A stretch of DNA of 31,234 bases from a virus. Position 1 is the first letter of the stretch. Every line of letters starts with the position of its first letter. The position numbers and the translations under genes were made by a program. Shown piece after piece: positions 8,058-17,600 of the stretch. The notes under the pieces were generated by a model. That model had not been told where the DNA came from, ran no database searches, and saw nothing but the letters and a program-made list of their open reading frames with translations. The DNA lies in IMG/VR virus record IMGVR_UViG_3300024343_000068, positions 1 to 31,234 of that record, one strand, 5' to 3'.

Positions 8058-9287
8058 ATGGCAGCAACTACTAAAGCGCAACGTATGCAGGCTATTAGAG
8101 AGGCAGCTGAAAGGGAAAGAGCTGAAATGGCTGAGGCTATGCGCCAGTCCGAACTACTTAATGAAGAGATCAATAAACAAATTGCAAAACGTAATCGGCA
8201 GAGGTATTTAAAGGCCAACAGCACAGTCGTACCTTCTATGAGTCCTGATGAAGAGGATGTGATTGATAGGGATATTAGAGCGAAGAGAATAGCTGATATT
8301 GAAAATGACCTAGGTCGCTTGGGTGAAACCCATACCATGAAGGACGGTACGGCAAAATTTGGAACACCTGAATATCTAGAGGAACCCGGTATTAACCCAG
8401 AGTTTGCTTACAGAGCTATGTTGGCTGCAAATGCTAATGGTGATAACAGGGTGACCCCACAGACGCTTGCCGGAACTCCTTCTATATTAGATCGTATGTT
8501 CCAGTGGGGTGATGATATATGGGAAGGGTTCTTTAATGATGAGAGTGGTGAGACTTTAGCACGAGCTAAACAGGACATCTCAGGGCCATCATTCGGTGAA
8601 GAAGGTTATAACTACCCTGAATACACAGGGCCTGAGGATGAAGGGTTAAGGGATGTTACAGTAGTACCATTCTTAAAAACACCTAGGCTTATGCAGACGG
8701 CTTGGAATGCAGGCCAACAAGTCCTTAAGGATTTCAAAGCACCAACAGTACCTGGTCCTTCTCAAATAGCAGCCGCCTCTAGGGGTGCAGCTGGCAGTAG
8801 ATCTAGTGCTAGGCAGAATCCAAATATAGCCCCCGTGAATACCCAAGCTACAGGTCAACAAATAGTACCGCGTAATATGCAGCAGGTTGGCCCGCGGGTT
8901 AACCGTCAAGTAGCAGTACGTGACAACACTAGGCAGGGTGTACCGATGCCTGGAGCTAATTGGAAACCACCACATTTCAGCACACCTATCAAGACTTCTG
9001 ATGTGCTAGCAAGTACAGTGCTAAATAATCAACCCCCGATAGAAACAGTAGTTGTTACACCACCTTTAGGGCCTAAGCCTGAAGCCAAACCCACACCTAA
9101 GGATATACCACAGAATGGCGGCCATGACAAGGGTGGATACCCTGACAAACCTAAGGTAAGTGGAAAAACTCTACCGCAGCGACAGGGTTATAAGGTTGTG
9201 AAAACTACCGATGGTAGCCCTGTAAAATCAGGTAATGGTTATATGTGGACTAAAGATTATCAACATGAAATGTGGGGAGACAGCTGA
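8058..9287 (+). CDS. Hypothetical virion-module protein with N-terminal coiled coil and proline-rich C-terminus
   Basis: Length 409 residues; GGAG seven bases before the ATG. Residues 1-50 are strongly helical and charged (coiled coil likely). Residues 60-200 are mixed, with acidic patches (PEEDVIDRD-type). From about residue 215 it becomes disordered, rich in Pro, Gln, Asn and Arg (ASRGAAGSRSSARQNPN, TPPLGPKPEAKPTPK). I see no catalytic signature. Its TGA overlaps the next ATG. Long disordered, Pro/Gln-rich proteins are common among ejected internal proteins, so the placement fits, but this is inference. Confidence 0.55.
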   Translation: MAATTKAQRMQAIREAAERERAEMAEAMRQSELLNEEINKQIAKRNRQRYLKANSTVVPSMSPDEEDVIDRDIRAKRIADIENDLGRLGETHTMKDGTAKFGTPEYLEEPGINPEFAYRAMLAANANGDNRVTPQTLAGTPSILDRMFQWGDDIWEGFFNDESGETLARAKQDISGPSFGEEGYNYPEYTGPEDEGLRDVTVVPFLKTPRLMQTAWNAGQQVLKDFKAPTVPGPSQIAAASRGAAGSRSSARQNPNIAPVNTQATGQQIVPRNMQQVGPRVNRQVAVRDNTRQGVPMPGANWKPPHFSTPIKTSDVLASTVLNNQPPIETVVVTPPLGPKPEAKPTPKDIPQNGGHDKGGYPDKPKVSGKTLPQRQGYKVVKTTDGSPVKSGNGYMWTKDYQHEMWGDS

Positions 9288-10639
9288 TGGGAGCTTTAGA
9301 TAAAGACGAAAAAAATACAGGTATCTTTGGAAGACCTCTACCTGACAGAGATTCATATATTCGCCCTACCATGGAATCTGTCAACCCTCTTACAGGTATA
9401 GGTGCAGCTGCTAAATCGGTAGCAGGAGCAGTAGGTACGGGTATCGAAGCCATAGCAAATACAGGTGAAACTCTCTACAACGTGGCCGATAATTCTATTG
9501 AAGATATATCCGCAGGTTATACTGGGGAGGAATCTAAATCAGATTGGAGTTTGGACGGATTGGTCCCTGATTGGGATGATACCGTACGAGGGGATGGAGT
9601 AGTACCCCCAGTCACAGGGCAAGAAGACGATAGCACAGACACAGGGTTGGATGATGGTACTAAGTTTGATATCGTCACTGGTGACGCTACTGATGCTAAC
9701 GGGAAGGATATAGGTGACCCCCCTACCAATCTCAGTATTTTCGATAAAGCCTCTAGTCTATTTGGTGACATCTTAAGTGCATCTGAGTTGAAACGTATGA
9801 CACTGTACACCATTGGTGGCCTTATGACTGGTGGTTCTTTCGGTGGCTCATTTAAATGGGCTGGTACGCAGATTCTTAATGAGCAACAAGCTACCTTGAA
9901 GAACAACGCCACCCTTGCATCTGCCGCAGGTAAAATGAAACCTGTACAACTTAAGGTTAGCAATAAAGACACGCCTGTTAATGGTTATTGGAGTGCAGCT
10001 AAAGGTGGTTATGTAGATGCAGTAACACAGGAACTATTACCTAATGCTGAAAAGTATCAAGAAAGGCATTCACCCACATCGCTTGCCTCTCACTATAAGG
10101 ATATAGCAAGTGGTATAATAGCTAAGGAAGGTAAAGATGGTCCTGTATTACTAGGCGACACAGCTAATAATAGCTACAATAAGTTTAGGATTAAGGTAGA
10201 GCAGTGGCAAAGAGAAGGTGCTGATATTAGCCTATCTGACGCAACTACAATAGCAGCGTATGAAAGTGCAGTCACCTCAGCCATTGCGGCTAACAGAAGT
10301 GGTGATGTACAAGTTACACCTGAAAGCTTCTTTGATAATCTACTTATCAAGGGCCAGATGTCTAATACAGCTTGGGGTGCTGGGGCCTTTAAAGATAGTG
10401 ATGGTAATGATATAGATGTAGCTGCTAACAATACCCTTATGACTGGGCTAGGTGCAGCTCTTAGTTACTACAAGAGTAAGAACCCTAAAGTTACCTCATC
10501 TGCGGTTAATGCTGGCATAATCAATAAGTGGAAATCGATGGGGCCAGATGCACGAGCTAAGTTTGATAATAAATCAAGAGACGGTAGCTCTGGGTTCGTT
10601 ACATATGTGGACGAATTACTCAAACAAACTAAGCAATAA
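9287..10639 (+). CDS. Putative internal / ejection protein with small-residue hydrophobic segments
   Basis: I chose the ATG at 9287 (450 residues) over the in-frame GTG at 9272, because GGGGAG lies seven bases upstream of it and it forms a TGATG overlap with the previous stop. Residues 30-50 (GIGAAAKSVAGAVGTGIEAIAN) and about 170-190 (YTIGGLMTGGSFGGSF) are Gly/Ala-rich hydrophobic stretches of the kind that could insert into membranes. The section between is acidic. The C-terminal 200 residues are helical, with no motif I recognise. Position before two very large proteins suggests part of an ejectosome-like set. Confidence 0.55.
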   Translation: MGALDKDEKNTGIFGRPLPDRDSYIRPTMESVNPLTGIGAAAKSVAGAVGTGIEAIANTGETLYNVADNSIEDISAGYTGEESKSDWSLDGLVPDWDDTVRGDGVVPPVTGQEDDSTDTGLDDGTKFDIVTGDATDANGKDIGDPPTNLSIFDKASSLFGDILSASELKRMTLYTIGGLMTGGSFGGSFKWAGTQILNEQQATLKNNATLASAAGKMKPVQLKVSNKDTPVNGYWSAAKGGYVDAVTQELLPNAEKYQERHSPTSLASHYKDIASGIIAKEGKDGPVLLGDTANNSYNKFRIKVEQWQREGADISLSDATTIAAYESAVTSAIAANRSGDVQVTPESFFDNLLIKGQMSNTAWGAGAFKDSDGNDIDVAANNTLMTGLGAALSYYKSKNPKVTSSAVNAGIINKWKSMGPDARAKFDNKSRDGSSGFVTYVDELLKQTKQ

Positions 10640-10651
10640 ATGAGGTGAGTA

Positions 10652-13600
10652 ATGGGTTTAGATGATATAGATGTAACCTCCAATACTATTAATGTGACTG
10701 ATGAGGACGGTAGTAACGAGAGAGAAGCCAGCTTTATTGACTTTGATACGATGAAAGATGTTAGGGGCCAGAAGTACAGGTTAAGTGACATCAATGCGGG
10801 AGAAGTAGCTGGTGATTTCTTAGGTATATTATCTATGGGCGAGGTAGGTTCTAGCGAGCTGACTGAGCAGGGAGCTATACTTGCTAATCATTACGGTTTT
10901 AGTCGCATAAAGCATAAAGGTTCTGACAGCTATGACCGTGGAGTTATAGATTTGGTTAATGAGCAGGGTCAGAACTTGTCAGATTTTGGTATAGAGGAGA
11001 GGTTAGTAGGTGCAAATCGAAACACTTCTCAAGAGGTTCTAACCAATCGTATGCTGAATAGGTTTGTGGATAGCCTAGGTGAAGTTATGTCACCTGCTTC
11101 TGTTGCAGATAGGTCTAGGGGTATTATCAATGCTGCCATTAAGGATGCTGATGTAGCGCCTATATGGGCTAAGAATGCTGTCAACGAAGAACAGTTTGCA
11201 TTAGCAAAGAGGATGTTTAGTCATGAGGAATTAGCAGCTCTATCAGAGGCTTATAAAGTAGAGACTGACCCTGCGAAGAAGCAACGTATACAGAATGCAC
11301 TATATGAAGCCAAGAATAACTCAAACCCTTTTATAAGTGTAGAGAATCGCCAACGAGGCAGATCTATAGATAATCAATCTTATAGTCAATTCACTACATC
11401 ATTGGAGCTAGGTCTAGAGAATACGGCAGAAGCCATGTATGGTATTGCCGACATGGTAGGCCAAAAAACAGGTTGGGAGTGGTTAGAAGAAGAAGGGGAG
11501 GCAGGTATATCCCGTAGTAAACAAGATGCAGCCCTATTACCTGAAACATTAACAAGCTATAACCAGATAAAAGATACTGGTGATGCCTTCCGCTGGGTGA
11601 CAAACAATGTAGCTATGTCATTACCCTTTATGGGTGCAGTGGTTGCAGGTAGTGTAGTCACAGGTGGGCTAGGTGGGGCAGCTACTCTAGGTACTGCAGG
11701 TTCTATGGTAGTAGGTTCATTACCTTCTGCTATCCTAACCACAGGTGGTATATGGAATTCTATGCCTGAGGGTGAGAAGAGTGCATCTATCGCCGTAGCA
11801 GGTGGTTTTGCAGTAGGTCTATTGGATAGATTTGGTTTCACAGGTATGCCTAAGGCTGTGACAAATGCAGCAGCAGTCAAAAGTGGCTCTATGAAAGATC
11901 TATTTAAGAGTATACAAGAAGAAGTTGCTCAAGCATTAGTTAAAAAAGAGGGTAATACGTTTACCATAGAGCAAGCTAGAAAGAAGGTAGTACTAGCATC
12001 TCGTGCTCAATTATTGTTAATGGCAGATCAGTTCGGTAAACAAGCATCTAAGCAATTACGTGACCTGAAGTTAGTTAAAGATACTGTGCGTCAAATAGCT
12101 CGTGCCACTACCCGAGAGGCTGCTACTGAGACAATACAGACTGCAATCGAAGAGGTCGCAGCAGTTACAGGTAACAGTGCAGAGCTAGATCCTGCCACAT
12201 TCAAAGAGGCATTGATTACATCCGCAGTCATTGGTGGTGTATTTGGTTCTACATTTGCAATGCCCAGTGTTGCTAAACAATACTCTGATAGAAGGACTAT
12301 CCTAGCTCAATTAGAAAACTCGACCAAAGCAGAGAGTCAACTCGATGAAATGGCGAGGGATGATCAGGCAGAGGCCTTAGGTTCAGGTAAGATCGACAGA
12401 TCTAATGATGATAACTTGGCTGATATTGATAGTCTAAAAGAAGCCGACGAAGAATACTTCAACAACAGGGTACTTAGTGGTCGAGCCAAAAGATCAGAAA
12501 CTAGTACCGCGAGTAGACTCGCCAAGGCATTCGCCAAGAGACCTAGTGGTGCCTTCGTTCCACACCTAGTAAATATGATAAATAAGATAGGCTTCTATAA
12601 AGAGAATGGTGACAGAAGAATACTACTATCAAGATTAGGTAGTGTATTAGGTGAGTTGAATATTAACTCAGGGCCTTCCCATCAACAGTACACACAATTG
12701 TTAAGGGGTGATTTGACTTCTATATTACCTGACCCTTCATACGTAGCACAGAAGTTAGGCACTAATGTACGTAATGCTAATACTCTCATAAGACGAGCCA
12801 TGGAAGACATTGATAACGGTGTCAGATATACTGGACCTAAGGCAGTTGAAGTGAATGCTATCATAGAGGGTTATAGGGAGAGCCAAGCTAATTTAAAAGA
12901 GAAGCTTTTTGAGTTAGGTCTAAATGAAGAAGCAACAAAGCTAAAGGATGGTGGATTAGAAATACTGAACCTACGACAGTTGGATCAGCGTAGAATCCAA
13001 AATGATAGAGATGGCTTCTTAACGCAATTAGAAGGGATGGGCATGAGTCCTACCCATGCTAAAGCTACGTTAGATAGTCTGTTATCAGCCAATTCCTCAG
13101 AGGCAGCAGAGGCTTTTAATAACAATTATAGTAAAGAAATAGCCGATGGTAGGCTACGTGACTATATGACTAATGACATACTAGGTGCCTATCGCGCAGG
13201 ATTCGGCAGTATAGCTAAACGTGTGAGTGATGAGAAGTATCTAGGCCAAGGTCAGTCTAAGTTGAATAAAGTTTTTAAGGCTATGGTAGATACTAAGGAA
13301 ATAACCGAGGCCGAAGCTGATGAGCTTGCAGCAGATATACAGGATTACTTAGAGATAGCTAATGGTGATTACGGTAAATGGGAAAGCCCTTGGATTAAGT
13401 CTGTTCAGGATAACCTAATCCTACTCACCTTCCTAAGAGGTATGGGTTTCTCTGCTATTGCCTCATTCCCAGAGGTACCCTTAACACAACTAGGAGTGCC
13501 ACAGGATATCGCATTCAGATACATGCGTGACCATGCTAAAGAGGGGGCTAAGAATCTTGCTGAATACTTAAACCACATGGCATCAGCCGCTCCCGGCTCT

Positions 13601-14665
13601 CCAATACCTAGGAAAGTATTTAGCAAGTCTGATCGTGAGAAAGGTGGCTCTATCCGTGAACAGTTGACTAAGCTAGGTTATGGTGGTAGTGAGGGTAGTG
13701 CTGTTAAGCAGTACGGTATTGAAGTTGGTAAATGGCAACAGAAGATTGCTGAACACTATGCTAAAGCGGTAGGCCTAACTAATATTACTGATTACACAAG
13801 AGGTATAAGGGCTGGTATGGCAGCGGATGTTATAAATCACTATGCATCTATCCTAGCACTAGATCCTACTGCAACAACTAAGATGGGAAGGGAAGCCTAT
13901 ACAGAGCTTCGTGAATTAGGTGTTAATGTTGAGTTCATGACTAGACTACACACTAGATGGGCTAAGGGCGGTGATGTAGACTCGAAGGGCACTGGATCGT
14001 TTGAAAGTGAGGCTGAAGAGAAACAATTTAGAGACAACCTAGATATTGGTACATTAAACTTTGTGGACCAAGCTATTGTTAACCCTCTACCCGGGCGAGT
14101 CCCTAAAGGTTATAAGCATCAGAAGTTAGCTTTCTTCAACCAATTTCAAGGCTTCATAGCACATTTTCAATCTAAGATATTACCTAAATTATATGGTAAG
14201 ATTACAAATGGAGCACCAGGTGCAGCCTCCAACGCAGTTACAGTAGCCCTAACCATGACCATGGCAGCAATGCTTGGTACAATGCTAAGGGATGAAATCA
14301 AATACGGAGAGACCACACCTTACTTAGATGACTGGGATAAGTTCCGTAGAGTAATGTTCTCTACTGGATTGTTAGGTACTGGTGAGCGACTATGGACAGG
14401 TATAGACCCTCTATATGGTAGCTCATCCTTACTGCCAACAAGTGGTAACTCCATCGGTGCCTCATTATCACGTACTGCTGAAGGTGTATTAGGTGAAGCA
14501 GCTGCTTATGGTACTGTGAAAGACGTAGCAAATAGTGTATATGAGTTAGGTTTTGGTGATAATAGGAAGGCTACAAAGAGTGCCTTGAAGCTTGTGCCTG
14601 TTTTTGGTTCAGTGAATCAAGCCAGAGATAATATATTAGATAGAATACATGGGAAGGAACTTTAA
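10652..14665 (+). CDS. Large internal virion / DNA-ejection-type protein (1337 aa)
   Basis: GAGGTG precedes the ATG. The N-terminal 300 residues are mixed alpha helical. Residues about 320-380 hold two or three Gly/Ala/Val-rich hydrophobic segments (LPFMGAVVAGSVVTGGLGGAATLG and onward), with further ones near 382-400, 525-540 and 1185-1205 (NAVTVALTMTMAAMLGTML). The remainder is long, helical and charged. The end (LLPTSGNSIGASL, then LVPVFGSVNQARDNIL) resembles the C-terminus of very large podovirus virion proteins that are ejected into the host. I see no lysozyme or transglycosylase signature. Its size is similar to T7 gp16 (about 1318 residues), which forms part of the DNA translocation channel, but I cannot show homology. 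It is directly followed by the polymerase-like protein, so both may be packaged and ejected. Confidence 0.65.
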   Translation: MGLDDIDVTSNTINVTDEDGSNEREASFIDFDTMKDVRGQKYRLSDINAGEVAGDFLGILSMGEVGSSELTEQGAILANHYGFSRIKHKGSDSYDRGVIDLVNEQGQNLSDFGIEERLVGANRNTSQEVLTNRMLNRFVDSLGEVMSPASVADRSRGIINAAIKDADVAPIWAKNAVNEEQFALAKRMFSHEELAALSEAYKVETDPAKKQRIQNALYEAKNNSNPFISVENRQRGRSIDNQSYSQFTTSLELGLENTAEAMYGIADMVGQKTGWEWLEEEGEAGISRSKQDAALLPETLTSYNQIKDTGDAFRWVTNNVAMSLPFMGAVVAGSVVTGGLGGAATLGTAGSMVVGSLPSAILTTGGIWNSMPEGEKSASIAVAGGFAVGLLDRFGFTGMPKAVTNAAAVKSGSMKDLFKSIQEEVAQALVKKEGNTFTIEQARKKVVLASRAQLLLMADQFGKQASKQLRDLKLVKDTVRQIARATTREAATETIQTAIEEVAAVTGNSAELDPATFKEALITSAVIGGVFGSTFAMPSVAKQYSDRRTILAQLENSTKAESQLDEMARDDQAEALGSGKIDRSNDDNLADIDSLKEADEEYFNNRVLSGRAKRSETSTASRLAKAFAKRPSGAFVPHLVNMINKIGFYKENGDRRILLSRLGSVLGELNINSGPSHQQYTQLLRGDLTSILPDPSYVAQKLGTNVRNANTLIRRAMEDIDNGVRYTGPKAVEVNAIIEGYRESQANLKEKLFELGLNEEATKLKDGGLEILNLRQLDQRRIQNDRDGFLTQLEGMGMSPTHAKATLDSLLSANSSEAAEAFNNNYSKEIADGRLRDYMTNDILGAYRAGFGSIAKRVSDEKYLGQGQSKLNKVFKAMVDTKEITEAEADELAADIQDYLEIANGDYGKWESPWIKSVQDNLILLTFLRGMGFSAIASFPEVPLTQLGVPQDIAFRYMRDHAKEGAKNLAEYLNHMASAAPGSPIPRKVFSKSDREKGGSIREQLTKLGYGGSEGSAVKQYGIEVGKWQQKIAEHYAKAVGLTNITDYTRGIRAGMAADVINHYASILALDPTATTKMGREAYTELRELGVNVEFMTRLHTRWAKGGDVDSKGTGSFESEAEEKQFRDNLDIGTLNFVDQAIVNPLPGRVPKGYKHQKLAFFNQFQGFIAHFQSKILPKLYGKITNGAPGAASNAVTVALTMTMAAMLGTMLRDEIKYGETTPYLDDWDKFRRVMFSTGLLGTGERLWTGIDPLYGSSSLLPTSGNSIGASLSRTAEGVLGEAAAYGTVKDVANSVYELGFGDNRKATKSALKLVPVFGSVNQARDNILDRIHGKEL

Positions 14666-14667
14666 TT

Positions 14668-17600
14668 ATGGCTTTAAATATTAATGTAAAGAGTCAAGAC
14701 GCAGGTAGCAGGTTAGATGAGCAGGCAATCAAAAGGCAGGCTATTATTGAGCAGGCACAATCAGGTAAAAGCCAAATTCAAAGCCAGTTAGAGGCCAACG
14801 GAATTGTACCTACCATTGCCCCTTCTCAAGTGACCGATAACCTAACCCCCGTACCCTCCATAGCCCCTACACCTGCAAGGACAGAGGGTGTACCAGAGCT
14901 AAATGCTTATACACAGAGTGTTGGTAATACTGTTGCTGAACGTGGGTTAACCCTTGATGATATGAACAAGAGGGTAAACGATCAAAGCTTTGAAAGCTAC
15001 CAGAAGGGGGATCGAGACAGATTCTCTCACATGGATCCAGATACTGGACAGCCTGTGTTTACCAGTGTAACAGAAGAGGATTTCACAAAGGATGCTGATA
15101 AGTTAGCACTACCTTCTCCTGATGCTATTTTAGATGTGAATCAATTTAAAGACACAAGCAAGTATAAATCTGCTTACCAGCACAGTGAACGAGACGGCCA
15201 AGAGGTGTTTGATAGATTAGAACACTTCGAGGACTGGGTGATACCTCATTATGAAAATGATGTAGAATTTAAAAGGATATTGGATAACACAGGTGTAGCT
15301 GACTTAGGTCAATTCGCTAGTCTAGCCAGTTTAGCTAATGCAGGTATACTGAATGCCCAATCATCATATGTAGCAGGTAAGAATGTATCGGATATCGGGT
15401 CTATCTTTGAGGCTGAAGGTGCTAGCTACACAGCAGATGCAGTAGATCATCCTGCACAGTTAGGTGTTACTGAGAAAGGCTACGTCATGGCAGCGCAACG
15501 TAGGTTTAAGGACTTAGCTAGGAGGGCTAAGGTAACCTCAAACCTTACGCCAAGGGACTACCAACTTCTAGGCACCAAGCTATTAGAGTATAGTTTAGAT
15601 AGTGGTCAAATTAAAACCACCAAAATAGGTGGCAAGAAGTTCTATATACCCAATGGTAATCATACAGGTACTAAGTTAGGTACACAGAGTGATCATCTTA
15701 TTGGTGCAGAATTACAAAACCCAGTGTCTGATAGCCCAACAACAGGTGGTGACGCTATTCAGAAGGGTAGAGCTTTAAAGAAATCAAGAAAGACTCAAGG
15801 TAACAATATAATTGAGCAGGCAACTGTAGAGTTGGCAAAGGATACTATGGGCCATATGGCTTATGGTATGGATAAAATGGTGTCTACTGCTATCATGGTT
15901 CAGATTATAGATGTAATTACTAATCTAAAATTCACTGACCCAAATACAACAGGTGACCCTAAAGAAGCGTTAACCTATAGTACTAGTGAATTCGCAAAGA
16001 TGTTCAAACTAGATAGTGCTACAGCTGAGGCATCTTACAACACTAAACTTTTCAATTCTATTAGTGACACATTAGAGCAAAAGAAAAGTATAGCTATAGC
16101 TGTAAATAGGATTACTGCCACCCGCCAAGATGAGATACTTAACAATCTAAACAAACAGTTGATGCTCATCAAGAAGTCTAAGAGCGGTGAAGAAGGCTAC
16201 GCCGAAGCCAATAGAGCCTTCTACTATGCATTCAGTAGTAGTGATATTAACGGGCGTATAGCTAACGCTTCCCACAACGGTAACTATACCTTAGACAAGG
16301 TGGTTGCACGTCAGACGCAGGGTGCTAAGATTAACCCACGTATAAACGTCACTAAGAGTAGCTTCCTCTCAAAAAATGAGAGTATTAACAGTAAAGCTAA
16401 ATCCTTGTTCCAACATGAAGGTAACCCTACTGCCTTTGATAAAGCCTTAAATAGTCTAGATGCTGCTACTGAAGCTGAGATCTCCTTCCGTGTTGTTCTT
16501 GTAAAGAATTTATTACACGATGCCAGTGAAGGTTTTAAGAAAGCAGGCCTATCCGGTGCAGAGAGTATTACCCAGTCCCAAAGTGATGCTATGGCTTTTG
16601 TACAAGAGGCTGGCTTAAAATCTTTATCTAACGTATCTAATAAGGCTTTATATGAGACTTATGTAAAGATAAACAGTGCATCACCTACTACTCTTATTCA
16701 GCATTTCGCAGTTCAAGGTAGAGCTTTAAAGACTCAATTAAGTGGTACAAGTAACTTCATAGAAGACTTACCTGTAATTGAATTTGACCCACTAGAAAGA
16801 GTTAGTGAACGTGCGGATAAGGCAGTCGATGCTTGGGGTGATTTCACCATACCAGACATGAGTGCATTAAAAGAGTTTGCTAATGTTCGTGGTGAGACTC
16901 GTGCTAAAATGTCTATAAGAGCTGATGCCCTTAAGTACATGGACGCTATGAACGGTCAAGGCCCTTCTAACTTTGAATTAGAGTTTGAAGTGGAATTAGA
17001 CGCTACCCAATCAGGTGCATTTCTACAGGCACTGATTGCACCTAGTGAGAAATCCCAAAAGATATTGAATAGCCTAGGTTTTGAAACAAATGTCACGGGA
17101 GGTGACCTACGTGATGTTGCAAAGGAAATTCTACTGGAAGGTAATGTCAACCTAAAGGATACTACAGACCCTGAAGTTACTGCTGCTTGGGATGGGTTTA
17201 TATCCAATGCCCTAACAGGTGAAAAGTCTGGTATTGCCCGGGAGTTCCTATTAAAGCAACCTATCATGCAGTTCTTCTATGGCAAACCCGCCAGTATGTT
17301 TGGAGACTTATCTAATGAATTGCTCGGTTGGTTTAGTGATGAAATAAATAATTCACCTATATTAAGTGGTATATCCCCTGCGGATAGATCTGTAGCAGTC
17401 AAGGGTATCATTGAGAAGATGTTAAGTAGTCCTCAATTTGATGCATCCTATGCACAGATAATGAAGAAGGTAGGTAGATTCTTAGCTGTAACTGATTCTG
17501 ACTTAATCATAGAAGGGCCTATGGGTAATATAAATTTATCTGTAGAGAGTGTTGTGGCAAGCATGAAAGAGATAGCAGGCCAAGACCCTAATGCAGATCT

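Noticed and set aside
12868-12885. TATAGGGAGA, a match to the T7 promoter core, inside the 1337-aa gene
   Set aside because: It encodes Gly-Tyr-Arg-Glu-Ser in frame and lacks the TACTA part shared by the two intergenic candidates; probably chance.
10652-14665. Search for a lysozyme or lytic transglycosylase domain in the 1337-aa protein
   Set aside because: No Glu-containing transglycosylase signature or zinc amidase motif could be recognised.
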